From Streptomyces sp. NBC_00425 (GTDB taxonomy: Bacteria; Actinomycetota; Actinomycetes; Streptomycetales; Streptomycetaceae), in contig NZ_CP107928.1 in NCBI RefSeq assembly GCF_036030735.1, positions 5,704,001-5,768,000 on the forward strand: a stretch of 64,000 bases of DNA, given 5' to 3'. Both the position numbers and the translations under genes were made by a program. The notes below the pieces were generated by a model. It had not been told where the DNA came from, ran no database searches, and worked only from the letters and a program-made list of their open reading frames with translations. Of the stretch, positions 1-8,157 are shown piece after piece; within the stretch, counting starts at the first letter, position 1; each line of letters starts with the position of its first letter.

Positions 1-2
1 GC

Positions 3-308
3 GAACTCGCCCCCGTCGGCACCACCGTCGCCCAGCTCGAACGGGCCGGCTTCGAGGTCCGCGACGTCGAGTCGATCCGCGAGCACTACGCCCTCACCCT
101 GCGCCGCTGGGTGACCCGTCTGGAGGACGGCTGGGACCGGGCCGTCCACCTGGCCGGGCCCGGCCGCGCCCGGGTCTGGCGGCTCTACATGGCCGCCTCC
201 GCGGTCGCCTTCGAACGCAACCGCATCGGCGTCAACCAGGTCCTGGCCGTGCGCACCCCCGAGTCCGGGAACTCCGGGCTGCCGCTGCGCGCCCGCACGT
301 GGAACTGA
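3..308 (+). CDS. Cyclopropane-fatty-acyl-phospholipid synthase family methyltransferase, C-terminal part
   Basis: Only the last ~101 codons are present; the frame is open from base 3 to the stop at 306-308 and the start lies left of the window. The segment GFEVRDVESIREHY followed by LTLRRWVTRLEDGWD and, near the end, RIGVNQVLAVRT is typical of the C-terminus of CFA synthase-type enzymes. These transfer a methylene group from S-adenosylmethionine to unsaturated lipid acyl chains at the membrane. The catalytic SAM-binding part is not in view, so another lipid methyltransferase of the same fold is possible. It is a host chromosomal gene converging on the ABC transporter pair. Confidence 0.8.
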   Translation, partial: ELAPVGTTVAQLERAGFEVRDVESIREHYALTLRRWVTRLEDGWDRAVHLAGPGRARVWRLYMAASAVAFERNRIGVNQVLAVRTPESGNSGLPLRARTWN

Positions 309-321
309 CGGAACGACAGAA

Positions 322-353
322 GGGCCCGGCGCCGTGGGGACGACGCCGGGCCC
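322..353. terminator. Bidirectional hairpin terminator
   Basis: A perfect 10-bp stem, GGGCCCGGCG (322-331) with CGCCGGGCCC (344-353) and a 12-base loop, lies between two convergent genes. There is no U-tract, as is common in Streptomyces. Confidence 0.7.
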
Positions 354-367
354 GACCGCTTCCGCCG

Positions 368-2896
368 TTACTCGGACTTGATCGCCGTCAGCATGTTCAG
401 GCGGGACGCCCGCCGGGCCGGCCAGAGCGCCGCCAGGATGCCCACCGCCGCAGCGAGCGCCAGGAAGACCGCCATCCGGCCCCAGGGCACGACGAGTTCG
501 TACGTGGCCATCCTCGTGCCGAGCAGTTCGCCCGCCGCCCAGCCGAAGAACACGCCGAGGCCGATGCCGAGCACCCCGCCGAAGAGCGAGATCACCAGCG
601 ACTCCAGCCGGACCATCCGCTTGACCGACCTGCGGTCCAGGCCGATCGCCCGCAGCATGCCGATCTCCTGGGAGCGCTCGAAGACGGACATCGCGAGGGT
701 GTTGACGACCCCGAGCACCGCGACGATCACGGCCATCGCGAGCAGCCCGTAGAGCATGTTGAGCAGCAGCGTGAACATCTTCGCGATCTCGTCGGAGAGG
801 TCCTGCTTGCTCTGGACCTTGATGGCCGGGTTGGAGCCGAGGGCCTTCTCCAGCCGGTCCTTCGTGCCGTCCGAGACGCCGTCGGACGTCTTGACCATGA
901 CCTGCATGTCGGACGGGTCCTCGACGTGCGGGGCAAGCGCCGAGTTGTCGAGGAGGATGCCCCGGATCAGCTCGTTGCTCTCGTACACCCCGGCGACCGT
1001 CAGCCGCTGGCTGCTGCCGTCCTCGTAGTGCACCGTGAAGGCCGAACCGGCCTTCCAGCCGTAGGACTTCGCGGTGTCCGCGTCGGCGACGACCTGCGAG
1101 CCGCCCACCGTGAAGGCGCCGTTGTCCATCGGGAGGTCGGTGAGCTCGCCGAAGGCGGAGCCGGTGACGCCGGTGAGGAACTCGGTGTTGCCGGCGATGC
1201 GGGCGGGCGCGTTGCGCATCGGGCTGGTGGCGGTCACCCCGTCGACGGCCTTCAGCTTCGCGTCGACGTCCGGGGAGAGCCCGTTGCCGTTGGCCATCGA
1301 CACGACGTAGTCCGCCTTGATCGCGGAGGACGCCATCTTGTCGATGGACTTCTGCAGGCTGCCCGCCATCACCGTCATGCCGGTGATCAGGGTCAGGCCG
1401 ATCATCAGCGCGGAGGCGGTGGCCGCCGTGCGGCGCGGGTTGCGCACCGAGTTCTGCCGGGCCAGCTTCCCGGACACCCCGAAGATCCGCAGGAGGGGCG
1501 CGGAGGCCGCGATCAGCGGGCGGGACAGCAGCGGGGTGAGGATGAAGACGCCGATGATCAGCAGGACCGCGCCGAGGCCCATGGGAGCCTGGCCGTCGGA
1601 GCCGTCCATCGTCGTCGCGGCGAGGACGACGGCGACGCCCGCCGCCGAGAACAGCGCGCCCAGCGTGTTGCGCAGCACCAGCGACTTGGCGGTCGCGGCG
1701 GCGTGCACGCTGCTCATCGCGGCGACCGGCGGGATCTTCGCGGCCCGGCGACCGGGCAGCCAGGCCGCCACCATGGTGATGACGATGCCGACGGCCATGG
1801 CGGTGGCGACCGTGCCGGGCGTGACCACGAGCGGACCGTCGGGGACGGTCGCCCCGAGCGTCCCGAGCAGCGAGCGCAGCCCGGCGCCGATGCCGATGCC
1901 GGCGACCAGCCCGGTCACCCCGGCGACCGTGCCGACCACGAACGCCTCGACCAGCACGGACCGGGTGACCTGGCGGCGGGAGGCGCCGACGGCCCGCATG
2001 AGCGCGAGCTCCTTGGTGCGCTGGGCGACCAGCATGGTGAAGGTGTTGGCGATGATGAAGGTGCCGACGAACAGCGCGATGCCGGCGAAGACCAGCAGCC
2101 CCTGCTTCATTCCGCTCATCGACGCGGAGATCGTCTCGGCCTGGTCGTCCGCCAGCCGACGGCCGGTGGTGGTCTCGACCTGGCCCTCGGGAAGGGCGGC
2201 GTCCAGCGCGGACTTCAGCGCGCTCTGCGAGGTCCCGGCGGCCGCCTTGACGTCGATCTCGTCGTACGTGCCCGGCTTGCCGAACAGCGTCTGCGCGCTC
2301 GCGGTGTCGAAGAGGGCGAGGCTGCCGCCTGCGGCGACGTTGCCGTCGTCGGTGGTGAAGACGCCGACGATCTTCGGGGTGAGGACGGGGCCGTCCACGG
2401 AGATCCGCACCGTGTCCCCGACCTCGTACCCGGCCCGGTCGGCCGTCCGCGAGTCTATGAGGACCTCGTTCGTGCCGCTCGGGGCGTGCCCGGAGACGAG
2501 CGGGTAGCGGGCGTCCTTCTCGCCCCAGTAGTTGCCGCCCTGCGACTGGAAGCCGCCGCCGACGAGCTTGCCGTCCTTGTCGGCGATGGCGGTGAAGCCG
2601 TTGACGACGCCGATCGCGGACGCCGCGCCCGGGACCTTCGCGCTCTTCTCCAGCAGGGCCTGGGTCAGCTCGGGCGTCTTGACGATGCGGTCGCCGACGT
2701 CCGGCTGGGACTCGGCGGTGACGGCGACGTCGACCTGGTCGAAGCCCTTGGCGGAGCTGTTCTGGAGAGCGTTGGACAAGGTGTTGGTGAAGACCAGGGT
2801 CCCCGACACGAAGGCCACGCCGAGCATCACGGCGAGCACGGTCATCAGGAGCCGGGCCTTGTGCGCGAGCACGTTGCGCAAGGCGGTACGGAACAT
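368..2896 (-). CDS. ABC transporter permease, FtsX/MacB type
   Basis: An 842-residue integral membrane protein. A first transmembrane helix lies at about residues 15-35 (LLMTVLAVMLGVAFVSG), followed by a large extracytoplasmic MacB-like periplasmic core domain. Two FtsX-type three-helix blocks lie at about residues 265-390 and 715-840, each preceded by the typical ALMRAVGASRRQV or GMLRAIGLDRRSV coupling helix. The duplicated architecture is characteristic of two-FtsX-domain exporters that move lipoproteins, lipids or antimicrobial peptides outwards. It lies 54 bases downstream of its ATPase on the same strand, so the two are probably co-transcribed. The substrate cannot be read from the sequence. 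It is a host gene, outside the prophage. Confidence 0.93.
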   Translation of the reverse strand: MFRTALRNVLAHKARLLMTVLAVMLGVAFVSGTLVFTNTLSNALQNSSAKGFDQVDVAVTAESQPDVGDRIVKTPELTQALLEKSAKVPGAASAIGVVNGFTAIADKDGKLVGGGFQSQGGNYWGEKDARYPLVSGHAPSGTNEVLIDSRTADRAGYEVGDTVRISVDGPVLTPKIVGVFTTDDGNVAAGGSLALFDTASAQTLFGKPGTYDEIDVKAAAGTSQSALKSALDAALPEGQVETTTGRRLADDQAETISASMSGMKQGLLVFAGIALFVGTFIIANTFTMLVAQRTKELALMRAVGASRRQVTRSVLVEAFVVGTVAGVTGLVAGIGIGAGLRSLLGTLGATVPDGPLVVTPGTVATAMAVGIVITMVAAWLPGRRAAKIPPVAAMSSVHAAATAKSLVLRNTLGALFSAAGVAVVLAATTMDGSDGQAPMGLGAVLLIIGVFILTPLLSRPLIAASAPLLRIFGVSGKLARQNSVRNPRRTAATASALMIGLTLITGMTVMAGSLQKSIDKMASSAIKADYVVSMANGNGLSPDVDAKLKAVDGVTATSPMRNAPARIAGNTEFLTGVTGSAFGELTDLPMDNGAFTVGGSQVVADADTAKSYGWKAGSAFTVHYEDGSSQRLTVAGVYESNELIRGILLDNSALAPHVEDPSDMQVMVKTSDGVSDGTKDRLEKALGSNPAIKVQSKQDLSDEIAKMFTLLLNMLYGLLAMAVIVAVLGVVNTLAMSVFERSQEIGMLRAIGLDRRSVKRMVRLESLVISLFGGVLGIGLGVFFGWAAGELLGTRMATYELVVPWGRMAVFLALAAAVGILAALWPARRASRLNMLTAIKSE

Positions 2897-2950
2897 GGGT
2901 GTTGTCTTCTCAGTCCTGCTCGTCGGCGAGCGGTCGGTCCCGGTCCGGGA

Positions 2951-3721
2951 TCAGCTGGTGCGGCCCTTGGCGTCGAAGCGCTTCATACGGTCGAGCACCG
3001 ACTCGGCGGTCGGGCCGTGCACCTCGTCGACGACCCGTCCGTCCGCGAGGAAGACGACCCGGTCCGCGTAGGCCGCGGCCACCGGGTCGTGGGTCACCAT
3101 CACCACGGTCTGCCCCAGCTCGCGCACGGAGTTGCGCAGGAAGCCCAGCACCTCGGCGCCCGAGCGCGAGTCGAGGTTGCCGGTCGGCTCGTCACCGAAG
3201 ATGATCTCGGGCCGCGAGGCCAGGGCGCGGGCGACGGCGACCCGCTGCTGCTGACCGCCGGAGAGCTGCGAGGGGCGGTGGCCGAGCCGGTCGGCGAGCC
3301 CGACCATGGCGATGACCTTTTCCAGCCACTCCTTGTCCGGCTTGCGGCCCGCGATGTCCATGGGGAGCGTGATGTTCTCGAGCGCCGTCAGCGTCGGCAG
3401 CAGGTTGAACGCCTGGAAGATGAACCCGATCTTGTCCCGGCGGAGCTTGGTGAGCTGCTTGTCCTTCAGCGAGCCGAGCTCGGTGTCGCCGATGCGCACG
3501 GAGCCGGAGGAGAAGGTGTCGAGACCGGCCACACAGTGCATCAGCGTGGACTTGCCGGAGCCGGACGGCCCCATGATCGCGGTGAACTCGGCCTGCCGGA
3601 AGTCGACCGACACCCGGTCCAGGGCGACCACCTGGGTCTCGCCCTGTCCGTAGATCTTCGACAGGTCCGTGGCGCGCGCGGCGACGGCGGTGGTCCGCTC
3701 GGCGAGGGGGCTGGTGGTCAC
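2951..3721 (-). CDS. ABC transporter ATP-binding protein (MacB/LolD type)
   Basis: A 256-residue nucleotide-binding subunit that powers the FtsX-type permease downstream. Walker A is GPSGSGKST, the Q-loop region is FIFQAFNLLPTLTALEN, the signature is LSGGQQQRVAVARAL, and Walker B is IIFGDEPTGNLD followed by the H-loop VTHD. The order and the NLLPTLTALENI segment are typical of the MacB/LolD subfamily that pairs with two-domain FtsX permeases. I chose the GTG at 3721 because an AGGAG lies about 10 bases upstream; the frame stays open to 3772. This is a host gene. Confidence 0.93.
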   Translation of the reverse strand: MTTSPLAERTTAVAARATDLSKIYGQGETQVVALDRVSVDFRQAEFTAIMGPSGSGKSTLMHCVAGLDTFSSGSVRIGDTELGSLKDKQLTKLRRDKIGFIFQAFNLLPTLTALENITLPMDIAGRKPDKEWLEKVIAMVGLADRLGHRPSQLSGGQQQRVAVARALASRPEIIFGDEPTGNLDSRSGAEVLGFLRNSVRELGQTVVMVTHDPVAAAYADRVVFLADGRVVDEVHGPTAESVLDRMKRFDAKGRTS

Positions 3722-4211
3722 GGGAAACGGGCTCCTGACGGGACGGTGGATGGTTCCGGGGGACTGAACCATCGTCCCGCCCGCCCGCCGCCGTGTAGTC
3801 AGCCGCTGTTCCGGTTCTGAGGGCAGACTCCGGATGGACCGGGAGCTGCGATCTCATACCTGGGGATGACCTGTGCCCCTGAGGAGCGGTCCCACGAGGC
3901 GGCCCCCGAGACGGCCCGGAGACGGCCGGAGTCGGCTTCGAGGGACGCTCGTGCGAGGCGGTCACCGGGACGGTCGGGCCCGACGAAGTGTCAAGAACCG
4001 GTGGAGCAACCTCGTCCGGACGGTGAAATTCCGTCATTCCGCATACGCAAGCGGTTTCCGCGCGCCAGGCTACTGGCAAGTGCTGATGGCCGGTGCCGTG
4101 TACTGATGCACCCTCAGGCGTCAATAAAATAAGACAACATGAGGTCTGCTCGTCCGCTGTTCGGGGGACGGATCCCGATAGGGTCGGAAGCTCCAGCGGA
4201 GCCTTGGGCCT
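3722..4211. other. Intergenic region upstream of the ABC operon and of tRNA-Leu
   Basis: About 490 bases without a credible gene. It must hold the promoter of the minus-strand ABC operon and that of the tRNA gene. The stretch 4108-4142 is unusually AT-rich for this DNA (AATAAAATAAGACAAC). I could not assign clear -35 and -10 boxes. Confidence 0.5.
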
Positions 4212-4295
4212 GCCCAGATGGTGGAATGCAGACACGGCGAGCTTAAACCTCGCTGCCCCTTCGTGGGCGTGCCGGTTCAAGTCCGGCTCTGGGCA
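4212..4295 (+). tRNA. tRNA-Leu (anticodon UAA); prophage integration target
   Basis: The acceptor stem GCCCAGA (4212-4218) pairs with TCTGGGC (4288-4294), with discriminator A at 4295. The anticodon stem GCGAG/CTCGC encloses the loop CTTAAAC, giving anticodon TAA at 4244-4246. A long variable arm and the T-arm GCCGG-TTCAAGT-CCGGC complete a class II tRNA of 84 bases. CCA is not encoded. The integrase gene begins 115 bases downstream, the usual arrangement for an element inserted at the 3' end of a tRNA gene. The attachment core is therefore expected in the T-arm/acceptor part, with a second copy beyond the window. Confidence 0.95.
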
Positions 4296-4315
4296 CTTGC
4301 TTGCTCCGCAGCGAC

Positions 4316-4355
4316 GACGGCGTCTGACCAGCCAATTTGGCTGGTGGACGCCGTC
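4316..4355. terminator. Hairpin terminator after tRNA-Leu
   Basis: A long interrupted dyad: GACGGCGTC (4316-4324) and ACCAGCCAA (4327-4335) pair with TTGGCTGGT (4337-4345) and GACGCCGTC (4347-4355). It ends the tRNA transcript and insulates the integrase gene, or could serve as an arm site for recombination. Confidence 0.6.
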
Positions 4356-4409
4356 ACTCTTTGGAGTCGCTGGCGCACGCGTGGCGCACGGGGCCCCTAT
4401 CTTGCCGCC

Positions 4410-6224
4410 ATGGCTTATGTGAAAGCGATGCAGAACAAGGCCGGCGAGGTGACCAGCCATCGGGTCCGCTGGCGTCTCGGAGGCGCTAGGGACGGGGACT
4501 GGCAGAGCGAGCTGTTCGACGGCGACGAGGCCGGAGCGGAGGCGGCGGCCATCTTCTGTGCCGCCGTCAACGAGGGGGGCCAGCAGTGGCCCCCGGGGTG
4601 GGTGAAGGGGAAGGGGTACATCGTCGCGGGCGTCGAGGAGCCTGACGACGTGCGGTATCGCTTCGACCGGTTCGCGCTGGAGATGTACGAGAACCGAACG
4701 GGCATCCAGGACCAGTACCGGCAGGACTGCCTCCGGGACTTGCGACGGTGGATCATCCCGACGTTCGGAAACTGCGACATCCGGTCGGTGGAGCACTTCT
4801 GCGGCGACACGGTCACGGCGTGGGTGCGGCAGCTGGAGCAGACGATGGTGACCCGGGGTCAGGCGCCGAAGCAGGGGCCGGCGAAGCTGCGGCCGATGTC
4901 GCCGAAGACGATCCGCAACCTGCACGGCCTGCTGTCGGCGGTGATGGAGCGGGCGGTGCGGTCGGAGCCGCCGCTGAGGGACCGCAACCCGTGCGCCTTG
5001 ACGAGGCTGCCGCGTACGGACGACGACGGCGCGGACGGCGGTGAGGACATCGAGTTCCTCACTCCCGACGAGGTCGAGGGTCTGGTCTCGTGCATGGAGC
5101 GTCGTTCCGACCAGCTGCTGGCGATCGTGAAGTACGGCACGGGCCTACGCTGGGGGGAGGTGTCGGCGCTGGCTCCCGAGTGCCTGGTGGACTGGAGGAC
5201 GGCGAAGCCGGTGATCCGCGTGAAGCGGGCCTGGAAGAAGGACGGCAAGGGCGGTTACAAGATCGGTATGCCGAAGTCGAAGCGGGGCCGGCGCAGCATC
5301 CGCGTGTCGCAGACGGTGGTGGCGGCGATCGAGGAGCTGGGCGGCGAGGACAACGCCGACCCGGGGCGACTGTTCTTCACCGGCGACCAGAACGGCAACC
5401 GGCTGCACTACTCGACGTTCTACGACCGGTGGCAGCGGGCCGTTCTGCGGGCGAAGGAGGCCGGTCTCCTGCCGAGTCACAAGTCGCCGACGGCTCACGA
5501 CCTTCGGCACTCGCACGCGGCAGTGCTGCTGTCCGAGGGGCGTGGCCTGACGTACGTGCAGCGGCGCCTCGGTCATGAGTCGATCAAGACGACGTCGGAT
5601 ACGTACGGGCATCTGCTGCCCGAGGCGGACGACGACGCCATGGAGATCATCGACCGGTCGCTGAACCGCGGCCGGCCGCCCGCGCCGGTTCCGGCGCAGC
5701 AGGCCGCGCGGCCTGCCCCGGCGTCATCAGTCGTGCACGTGGTCACGTTCCCCGTCGGCCATCAGGAGGCGTTCTGGCGTCCGGAGGTCGCCCGCCTGGT
5801 CGCGGAGGTGTGGAGGCTGGAGTGCCGCAGCCTCGCGCAGACGCAGGAGCATGCGGCGTCGGCGTGGGCGGCCCGTCACGGGGGCTTGGACGGGGTGCGT
5901 GCGTCGATGCCTGGACGGGCCCGGGTCTGGATCGCCAGCGCGCTGTTCTCCGCCGACGGCTCCCGCTTCCAGGCGGGTGCCGTGGCCGACGAGGTGACCA
6001 CGGCATGGACGTGGGAGTGGGAGGAGCACTACACCAGCGAGCCGGCGAAGTGGTCGGTCGTGCATGCCGAGGGGCTGCAGGCGCTCACGCAGGTGCGGGC
6101 GTGGGGTGTGGATGAGAAGGGGGTGCGGTCGGCGTTCACGCACGCGTGCGCGGAAGCGTTGGCGGTGTGCGGGCAGCACCCGGTGCTCGGCAGCGGAGGG
6201 ACGCCGGTTCAGACGGACTCTTGA
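4410..6224 (+). CDS. int: Phage tyrosine recombinase (integrase)
   Basis: A 604-residue site-specific recombinase that should integrate the phage into tRNA-Leu. The N-terminal arm-binding and SAM-like core-binding domains cover about residues 1-205. The catalytic domain has the first Arg at residue 247 (GTGLRWGEVSAL), the HxxR box at residues 363-366 (HDLRHSHAAVLLSEG), RLGHESIKTTSDTYGH and the nucleophilic Tyr at about residue 399. About 200 residues follow the tyrosine, longer than usual, with a Trp-rich segment (TTAWTWEWEEHY) I do not recognise. The ATG at 4410 was chosen because the product starts with the typical MAYVKAMQNK; the frame itself is open from 4218, through the tRNA. Confidence 0.95.
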   Translation: MAYVKAMQNKAGEVTSHRVRWRLGGARDGDWQSELFDGDEAGAEAAAIFCAAVNEGGQQWPPGWVKGKGYIVAGVEEPDDVRYRFDRFALEMYENRTGIQDQYRQDCLRDLRRWIIPTFGNCDIRSVEHFCGDTVTAWVRQLEQTMVTRGQAPKQGPAKLRPMSPKTIRNLHGLLSAVMERAVRSEPPLRDRNPCALTRLPRTDDDGADGGEDIEFLTPDEVEGLVSCMERRSDQLLAIVKYGTGLRWGEVSALAPECLVDWRTAKPVIRVKRAWKKDGKGGYKIGMPKSKRGRRSIRVSQTVVAAIEELGGEDNADPGRLFFTGDQNGNRLHYSTFYDRWQRAVLRAKEAGLLPSHKSPTAHDLRHSHAAVLLSEGRGLTYVQRRLGHESIKTTSDTYGHLLPEADDDAMEIIDRSLNRGRPPAPVPAQQAARPAPASSVVHVVTFPVGHQEAFWRPEVARLVAEVWRLECRSLAQTQEHAASAWAARHGGLDGVRASMPGRARVWIASALFSADGSRFQAGAVADEVTTAWTWEWEEHYTSEPAKWSVVHAEGLQALTQVRAWGVDEKGVRSAFTHACAEALAVCGQHPVLGSGGTPVQTDS

Positions 6225-6802
6225 CGGTCCCGGGTCTCGACCACGGTGAGAGACGGAGAGGGGCCGCGATGCCGATGGCGCCGCGGCCCGTGCTCGTGTG
6301 GTCCGTCCTGTCCGTAGCCGACCGCGGCGGCCTGGACGCGCGCTTCCTGTCCGGGCAGGGGCTCGGCGAGGGCGTCGCGGACCACGGCGTTGTAGTCGCG
6401 GGTGAGGTCTCCGTAGTCGTGCTGCAGTTCCTCCAGCGCGCTCTTGGTGTTACGGAGTTCGCCGGTGACCTGGTCGAGGCGTCCGTAGACGCTGCGGACC
6501 CGGAGATCCGCCACGGCTTCGATCCGGTCGCAGCGGTCTTGTTCTCGGCGTCTCACTTCCGCCATCTCTTCGCGGTGTTCCTCTTCGCGCCGCCTCATCG
6601 TTTCAGCAAGATCCTTGGCGCGCTGATCGTTGGTGCGGGTCATCCGACGGATGGCAGTGAGGGCGACCGCGGTGACGCACACCACGGGGAAGAGGGGGCC
6701 GACGTTGGGGAGGTCGCCGTCGAGGGTATTCACGCCGGCGCCGGTGGCGAAGCTGCTGACTCCTACCAGGGCGATGGTGGTGTGGCGGGAAGAACGGCGC
6801 AT
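6209..6802 (-). CDS. Membrane-anchored coiled-coil protein, unknown function
   Basis: A 197-residue protein. Two hydrophobic segments lie at about residues 9-25 and 35-50 (PLFPVVCVTAVALTAI), followed by a charged coiled coil (residues ~60-140, with RREEEHREEMAEVRRREQD) and a His/Arg-rich tail. It overlaps the 3' end of int by 16 bases on the opposite strand and lies 8 bases downstream of the repressor gene. It is therefore probably co-transcribed with the repressor and expressed in the lysogen. Lysogeny-module membrane proteins sometimes act in superinfection exclusion, but nothing specific shows this here. Confidence 0.75.
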   Translation of the reverse strand: MRRSSRHTTIALVGVSSFATGAGVNTLDGDLPNVGPLFPVVCVTAVALTAIRRMTRTNDQRAKDLAETMRRREEEHREEMAEVRRREQDRCDRIEAVADLRVRSVYGRLDQVTGELRNTKSALEELQHDYGDLTRDYNAVVRDALAEPLPGQEARVQAAAVGYGQDGPHEHGPRRHRHRGPSPSLTVVETRDRQESV

Positions 6803-6810
6803 GAGTCCCC

Positions 6811-7281
6811 CTACGTTCCTACGGCGGCCCCCCCGTCGTCGCCGTCCTGGACGCTGTCTGCCTCGCGCTGCAGTCGAAGGGCTTGTTCAATGCTGCTGGT
6901 CAGCATCCTGCGAACGTGGGGCAGGGTGATGCCCAGGAAGTCCGCGATCGCCTCGGGGGCAGGCGACTGGGGAAACGACACTACTGCGGCGTCTGTCTGT
7001 TTTGTGCGACCGGACAGGGGAATCCCTGCCGCGTCCAGCAGTCGGCGCTCGTCGACCTTGAGGGCGCGGGCCAGCGCGATGATGTTCTCTGGCTTCGGGA
7101 GTGTCTCCCCGCGCAGCATGCGGCTGACGGCTGAGGCGCTCATGCCCGTCTGGTCTGTCAGCTTGCGTCTGCCCGTGCCGTAGGGCGCGATGTCGTATCC
7201 GGCCTGGACGGCCAGGGAGGCGACGAGTGTGCCGAAGGCACCGGCGTCGTCCGGCCGTCCGAGTGATCCCTTGCTCCGCAT
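6811..7281 (-). CDS. CI-like phage repressor, XRE-family HTH
   Basis: A 156-residue protein with an N-terminal helix-turn-helix of the Cro/C1 family (residues ~35-90: KLTDQTGMSASAVSRMLRGE, then KPENIIALARALKVD). The C-terminal part has no recognisable protease motif. It probably maintains lysogeny by binding the palindromes in the divergent promoter region to its right. The ATG at 7281 is preferred over the upstream in-frame codons back to 7392, because those would run through operator-like DNA at 7322-7335. The gene is divergent from the Cro-like gene at 7527, the classical immunity-region arrangement. Confidence 0.85.
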   Translation of the reverse strand: MRSKGSLGRPDDAGAFGTLVASLAVQAGYDIAPYGTGRRKLTDQTGMSASAVSRMLRGETLPKPENIIALARALKVDERRLLDAAGIPLSGRTKQTDAAVVSFPQSPAPEAIADFLGITLPHVRRMLTSSIEQALRLQREADSVQDGDDGGAAVGT

Positions 7282-7321
7282 ACACGCGAGGTTAGTGGGC
7301 GTGCAACTGCTTGGGGAGGGC

Positions 7322-7335
7322 GTGCATGCGTGCAC
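7322..7335. promoter_or_regulatory. Operator palindrome O1 of the immunity region
   Basis: GTGCATGCGTGCAC is a near-perfect 14-bp palindrome 41 bases upstream of the repressor start. It matches the three sites at 7446-7508 and is placed for autoregulation of the repressor. Confidence 0.7.
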
Positions 7336-7445
7336 GATCGGCTGGTGATCGCCCCCATGGGACATATGCGCTGGTTGCGCCCCAGCGGGCATGCCGCCGC
7401 ATCACCTAAAAATCACATTAATCCTGTTTGACGTGTCGCGGTTGT

Positions 7446-7508
7446 GTGCACGCGTGCACGTGATCTAGGTTGTGCATGCATGCACGAACAGAGCGCGCAT
7501 GCATGCAC
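7446..7508. promoter_or_regulatory. Operator cluster O2-O4 upstream of the Cro-like gene
   Basis: Three related 14-bp dyads lie at 7446-7459 (GTGCACGCGTGCAC, perfect), 7472-7485 (GTGCATGCATGCAC, perfect) and 7495-7508 (GCGCATGCATGCAC, one deviation). Centres are 26 and 23 bases apart. The last ends four bases before the ribosome-binding site of the gene at 7527, so bound repressor would block lytic transcription and possibly translation. Confidence 0.75.
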
Positions 7509-7526
7509 ATGAAAGGAGGGGTCCCA

Positions 7527-7760
7527 GTGCTCATGCTCCAGACCGGCGTACTGCTGGAACGGGCGACGTCGAGGGGCGACCTCACACACGACGACATTGC
7601 CAAGAGGGCCGGTATCGACCGGTCCGCCGTGTCGCGCCTCCTGGCCGGCCGTGGCGTGCCGACTCTGCCCATCGTCACCGCGCTCGCCTGGGCGTACGGG
7701 ATCGAGCTGGACACGTTCATCCCGCGCCCGGTGGCTTCGGCGAAGGGGAGCAAGGCATGA
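7527..7760 (+). CDS. Cro-like HTH DNA-binding protein
   Basis: A 77-residue XRE-family protein. The HTH is at about residues 18-60 (DLTHDDIAKRAGIDRSAVSRLLAGRG, followed by PTLPIVTALAWAYGIELD). It is divergent from the larger repressor and preceded by the operator cluster, which suggests a Cro-type early regulator. The GTG at 7527 has AAAGGAGGGG five bases upstream; an ATG at 7533 is also possible. The frame opens earlier at 7470, inside the operators, which is unlikely to be translated. The stop overlaps the next start (ATGA). Confidence 0.85.
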   Translation: MLMLQTGVLLERATSRGDLTHDDIAKRAGIDRSAVSRLLAGRGVPTLPIVTALAWAYGIELDTFIPRPVASAKGSKA

Positions 7761-8074
7761 ACGCCCTGCCGCGCGCGGGCAGCCGCCCGCACTGCACCTG
7801 CGCCGTGGTCCGCAACTACGACTACGACCAGGCCGCCGAGAAGCTGGGCTGCAAGCCGCGGTTCCTCCAGGACAACGTCACCAGGTTCATTCACCAGCAC
7901 ATCGGTGAGCGACGCCTGTTCTGCGAATGCGAGCTGCGGCTCATCCAGGCCGCCCGCACGGTCGTCCCCGCACAGGACCCGGCTGCGCCGGTCCTCGAGG
8001 ACGACGCCCCCGCCGTCACGACGCTCCGCACGATCCGCCCGGCTCGGGCGCGACGGGCAACCAGCTCCGGATGA
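7757..8074 (+). CDS. Excisionase-like small DNA-binding protein
   Basis: A 105-residue protein. Residues ~20-60 (YDQAAEKLGCKPRFLQDNV, then LFCECELRLI) resemble the winged HTH of excisionase/MerR-type proteins, in which the helix reads 'AAE.LG....L'. A CTC pair and CEC add possible metal ligands. It starts on the ATGA overlap with the Cro-like gene. Its position next to the immunity region fits recombination directionality control or early transcription control. The family assignment is tentative. Confidence 0.65.
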   Translation: MNALPRAGSRPHCTCAVVRNYDYDQAAEKLGCKPRFLQDNVTRFIHQHIGERRLFCECELRLIQAARTVVPAQDPAAPVLEDDAPAVTTLRTIRPARARRATSSG

Positions 8075-8157
8075 CGGCGAGCGGGACCGCAGACCCTTGC
8101 CCGGTCTCAGCGGCCCCGCCCACCAGGAACCCTCAACTACGTGGATTTGAGGTCCCA

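Noticed and set aside
299-3820. Plus-strand frame of 1173 codons
   Set aside because: It is the antisense shadow of the FtsX permease and ATPase genes; its product is Arg/His/Asp-rich without domains.
4218-4409. Upstream extension of the integrase frame
   Set aside because: It would translate the tRNA and its terminator; the ATG at 4410 gives a normal integrase N-terminus.
3192-4925. Minus-strand frame of 577 codons crossing the tRNA
   Set aside because: It spans host genes, tRNA and integrase in antisense; a GC-rich shadow.
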